Shown here: piece after piece, positions 13,777-15,894 of the stretch
How positions within the stretch are numbered: the first letter of the stretch is position 1
How the letters are laid out: each line of letters opens with the position of its first letter
The notes under the pieces: model-generated
Seen by the model: the letters and a program-made list of their open reading frames with translations, nothing else
What the model was told of the DNA's origin: nothing
Databases searched by the model: none
Made by a program: the position numbers and the translations under genes
Origin: Dehalococcoidia bacterium
GTDB lineage: Bacteria; Chloroflexota; Dehalococcoidia; GIF9; UBA5629
Assembly (NCBI GenBank): GCA_007280145.1
Contig: QYPU01000069.1
Coordinates: 1 to 15,894 of the forward strand
Length of the DNA stretch: 15,894 bases
Direction of reading: 5' to 3'

Positions 13777-15507
13777 ATGAAACAGAAAAAAACAATAAGC
13801 ATTTGCTTAACTTCAATTTTACTGGTAGTTGTGCTGGCGGCAAGCTTGATAGGATGTGCCAAAGGGGAAACCTGGACAGGTGACCCAACTGTGCAAACCA
13901 ACTATGGTGCCATCAAGGGCGTTGAAGCTGGAGCTGCTAACTGGGTCTGGGAGGGCATCCCGTATGCCAAGCCGCCTGTTGATGCGCTGCGTTGGAAGGC
14001 ACCCCAAGACCCCGAACCCTGGAATGGAACGCGGAACTCAACAGATTCCTTCGATGTAGCCACCCAGCCAGCTATGTCACAAACATGGAACCCACTCGGC
14101 TCCATCACCGGCAGTGAGGATTGCCTTTATTTAAACATATGGCGTCCTCAGACTGACGAAACGAACCTGCCCGTCTATTTCTGGATACACGGCGGGTCCA
14201 ATGTCTTCGGCGGCGCCAGAGATTATAATGGGGCCAGTATAGCTAGCCGATGCAACATGGTTGTCATAGTCATCCAATACAGGCTTGGTCCCTTTGGGTG
14301 GTTCAATCATCCTGCACTAAAGACCGGGGCTACTGTTGAGGAAAAATCTGGCAACTTCGGCACACTGGATACCATCAAGGCGCTTGAATGGGTACAGGGC
14401 AACATTGAAGCCTTCGGAGGAGACCCCAATAATGTTACCATCGCCGGGGAATCGGCCGGCGCACATAATGTAACAAATCTACTCATCTCACCGCTGGCCG
14501 CTGGCCTTTTCCACAGGGCCATATCAGAGAGCGGCGGCCTGACAACAACTTCGGTCGATGAAGGCATTGCATACGCCAATGCTACGATTGATAACCTCCT
14601 GATAGCTGATGGAACTGTCGAAGATAAAGCGGCAGCCGAGAAGTATCGGGAAGCTATGTCCTATGCTGAGATAGAAGAGTATCTAAGGGGAAAAGACACT
14701 GGGGATATAATAGAGGCGCAGCTCAATAAATACGGTTCACTAGATTCCCACTGTGCTTATGAAGACGGCATTGTTCTCCCTGGCAGCGTACTTTCTACAA
14801 TTGAGTCGGGGAATTATAACCAGGTGCCCATTATCCTGGGCGGTAACGAGTATGAGACAAAGTGTTTCCTCCCCTTATTTGGTGCTGCTGTACCAACCTC
14901 CAGCGGACATACCTGGTTTGACTTATATAAGGTTCTCGACCCGAAAGACCCATTATCGCTGGACGAGGTGATGCCTACACAGGCTGATAAAGATTTATAT
15001 GAGGCTTGCGGGTACTACGGCGCCCGTAACTGGAAAGCCAAGTATGTAGACGCCATCGCCAGACAACTAAAGGAACAGCAGGATAATGTGTATGCCTACC
15101 TGTTCAAATGGGGAACCAAAGGCTCAGGACCAGAGCCATTTGATTTTATATTAGGCGCAGGCCATGCCATGGAGATTCCCTTTTTCTTCGGTAGCAACGA
15201 AAGCCTGTTCGGCTACTCGTTTACCGAAGATAACCGGTCGGGAAGAGAGGAGCTCCAGGCGGCCATGATGGCTTATCTGGCACAATTCGCAGCCACAGGA
15301 AACCCCATTAAGCCAGGTTCCGGCCTGCCGGAGTGGGAGCAATGGTCCAACATCACTGGTGAACCTAAGTGCATCGTATTCGATGCCACCTTTACAGAGG
15401 CCAATATAGGCATGATGTCAGAAGAAGTTACACAGGCAGATATCCAGGAGGCGGTAGATAAGCTACCACCTAAGATGCAACCGATAGTACGGGCATTCAT
15501 GTGGTGA
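13777..15507 (+). CDS. type-B carboxylesterase, predicted lipoprotein
   Basis: The 576-residue product is an alpha/beta-hydrolase of the carboxylesterase/cholinesterase family. A basic, hydrophobic signal peptide (1-26) ends in the lipobox LIGC, with Cys27 as lipidation site, so the enzyme should be anchored outside the cytoplasmic membrane. Motifs are EGIPYAKPP (59-67), EDCLYLNIW (114-122, signature 2), the oxyanion HGG (138-140), and FGGDPNNVTIAGESAGA (213-229, signature 1) with nucleophile Ser226. The triad is completed by Glu360 in GGNEYET and His463 in GAGHAMEIPFFFG. It would hydrolyse extracellular esters; the substrate is unknown. The ATG has an excellent AAGGAGG site. It has its own promoter and no operon partner; the ligase upstream is in the same direction, but a 385-base repeat region separates them. 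Confidence 0.94.
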   Translation: MKQKKTISICLTSILLVVVLAASLIGCAKGETWTGDPTVQTNYGAIKGVEAGAANWVWEGIPYAKPPVDALRWKAPQDPEPWNGTRNSTDSFDVATQPAMSQTWNPLGSITGSEDCLYLNIWRPQTDETNLPVYFWIHGGSNVFGGARDYNGASIASRCNMVVIVIQYRLGPFGWFNHPALKTGATVEEKSGNFGTLDTIKALEWVQGNIEAFGGDPNNVTIAGESAGAHNVTNLLISPLAAGLFHRAISESGGLTTTSVDEGIAYANATIDNLLIADGTVEDKAAAEKYREAMSYAEIEEYLRGKDTGDIIEAQLNKYGSLDSHCAYEDGIVLPGSVLSTIESGNYNQVPIILGGNEYETKCFLPLFGAAVPTSSGHTWFDLYKVLDPKDPLSLDEVMPTQADKDLYEACGYYGARNWKAKYVDAIARQLKEQQDNVYAYLFKWGTKGSGPEPFDFILGAGHAMEIPFFFGSNESLFGYSFTEDNRSGREELQAAMMAYLAQFAATGNPIKPGSGLPEWEQWSNITGEPKCIVFDATFTEANIGMMSEEVTQADIQEAVDKLPPKMQPIVRAFMW

Positions 15508-15599
15508 CGAGGTATCACCGCTTATTGGCGAGTACACATCAATGTAGCCTTTGATAATGCGCCTTTAGTTCACTTAAGGTATTGAACAAGTATAAAACG

Positions 15600-15629
15600 T
15601 TGCTGTTAGACAAGCTCAAAGGATATAAT
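15600..15629 (+). promoter_or_regulatory. promoter of the radical SAM gene, probably leaderless
   Basis: TATAAT at 15624-15629 ends seven bases before the ATG at 15637, so transcription should begin at or next to the start codon. A weak TTGCTG (15600-15605) lies 18 bases upstream. The only purine-rich site, AAAGG, is one base before the ATG, too close to work as a ribosome site. Confidence 0.5.
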
Positions 15630-15674
15630 TAAAGGTATGACAACTCAAAGGCTGACTGATTATTCCTTTGAGCT
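15613..15674. repeat. 10-bp inverted repeat flanking the radical SAM start
   Basis: AGCTCAAAGG (15613-15622) and CCTTTGAGCT (15665-15674) are exact inverted copies. A further direct copy, CTCAAAGG, lies at 15644-15651. The set spans the -10 box and first codons, so it could be an operator or, for the inner pair, an early mRNA hairpin. Confidence 0.6.
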
Positions 15675-15894
15675 AGGCCCAATAAGGCCACCAAGTGAGG
15701 CATATTCATTACTGATAAGGGCAACCAGAAATTGCCCGTGGAACCGCTGCCAGTTCTGCCATACCTATAAAGGGCAAAGGTTTGAACTCAGGCCAGCCGA
15801 TGATGTAATTGGAGATATAGAAAAAGCTAAAGCCATCAGCGACGAGATAAAAGAGCTAGGCTGGAGAGCCGGCCATGGTGGTCAGCTTAAAGAA
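15637..15894 (+). CDS. radical SAM protein, N-terminal part (runs off right edge)
   Basis: The first 86 codons are in the window and the frame is open to the edge. The cluster motif is RATRNCPWNRCQFC (28-41), with Cys33, Cys38 and Cys41 in a C-x4-C-x2-C spacing rather than the common C-x3-C-x2-C. It is followed by HTYKGQRFELRPADDVIGDI (42-61), typical of a subfamily of uncharacterised Fe-S radical SAM oxidoreductases with Trp-Asn between the first two Cys. The protein should bind a [4Fe-4S] cluster and cleave S-adenosylmethionine; the reaction and substrate cannot be told from this part. The ATG is the only sensible start: the frame is protein-like from there, and the -10 box is seven bases upstream. 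Confidence 0.88.
   Translation, partial: MTTQRLTDYSFELGPIRPPSEAYSLLIRATRNCPWNRCQFCHTYKGQRFELRPADDVIGDIEKAKAISDEIKELGWRAGHGGQLKE

Overview
The window reads as chromosomal DNA of an anaerobic-type bacterium of mid GC. The mix of genes suggests Chloroflexota, perhaps a Dehalococcoidia-like lineage, but that is an impression, not a test. It rests on a LacD-type aldolase, pyruvate kinase and PfkB operon, a CoaX/CoaBC/Nnr block, a divergent PaaK-like ligase, and intergenic repeats of the GTCATTGCGAG...GAAGCAATC type. There are no rRNA, tRNA, phage, transposase or CRISPR features. Most genes have clear Shine-Dalgarno sites and are tightly packed.

Layout. (1) 1-1187, minus strand: a compact accessory cluster of a 54-aa antitoxin-like protein, a putative PD-(D/E)XK nuclease-fold protein, and the start of a HicB-type antitoxin that runs off the left edge. 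(2) 1190-1401: a cluster of small perfect palindromes, the last of which supplies the stop codon of coaBC. (3) 1398-7211, minus strand: a six-gene run, corA, queuosine-precursor transporter, Mut7-C RNase-domain protein, nnr, coaX, coaBC. Two of these genes make CoA precursors and one repairs damaged NAD(P)H. (4) 7410-8042, plus strand: a lone HAD-family hydrolase behind a promoter whose -10 box lies in a 7-bp palindrome. (5) 8337-11714, minus strand: a glycolytic operon, LacD-like aldolase, pyruvate kinase, PfkB-type sugar-phosphate kinase, with spacings of 9 and 0 bases and a good promoter overlapped by two dyads. (6) 12108-13391, plus strand: a PaaK-family adenylate-forming enzyme with an altered P-loop, flanked on both sides by degenerate interspersed repeats. 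(7) 13777-15507, plus strand: a type-B carboxylesterase lipoprotein. (8) 15637 to the right edge, plus strand: the first 86 residues of a radical SAM protein, apparently from a leaderless mRNA.

How they work together. Region 3 is cofactor housekeeping: CoaX phosphorylates pantothenate, CoaBC makes 4'-phosphopantetheine, and Nnr restores hydrated NAD(P)H. Region 5 covers phosphorylation of a hexose monophosphate, aldol cleavage of the bisphosphate, and the PEP-to-pyruvate step. The PaaK-like ligase would consume CoA if it is a true ligase. I find no convincing new multi-gene system. The best candidates for a second look are the small nuclease/antitoxin-like cluster at the left edge, the Ser158 substitution in CoaBC, the dyad-framed promoter of the glycolytic operon, and the PaaK homologue lacking the usual Ser/Thr-Gly P-loop.
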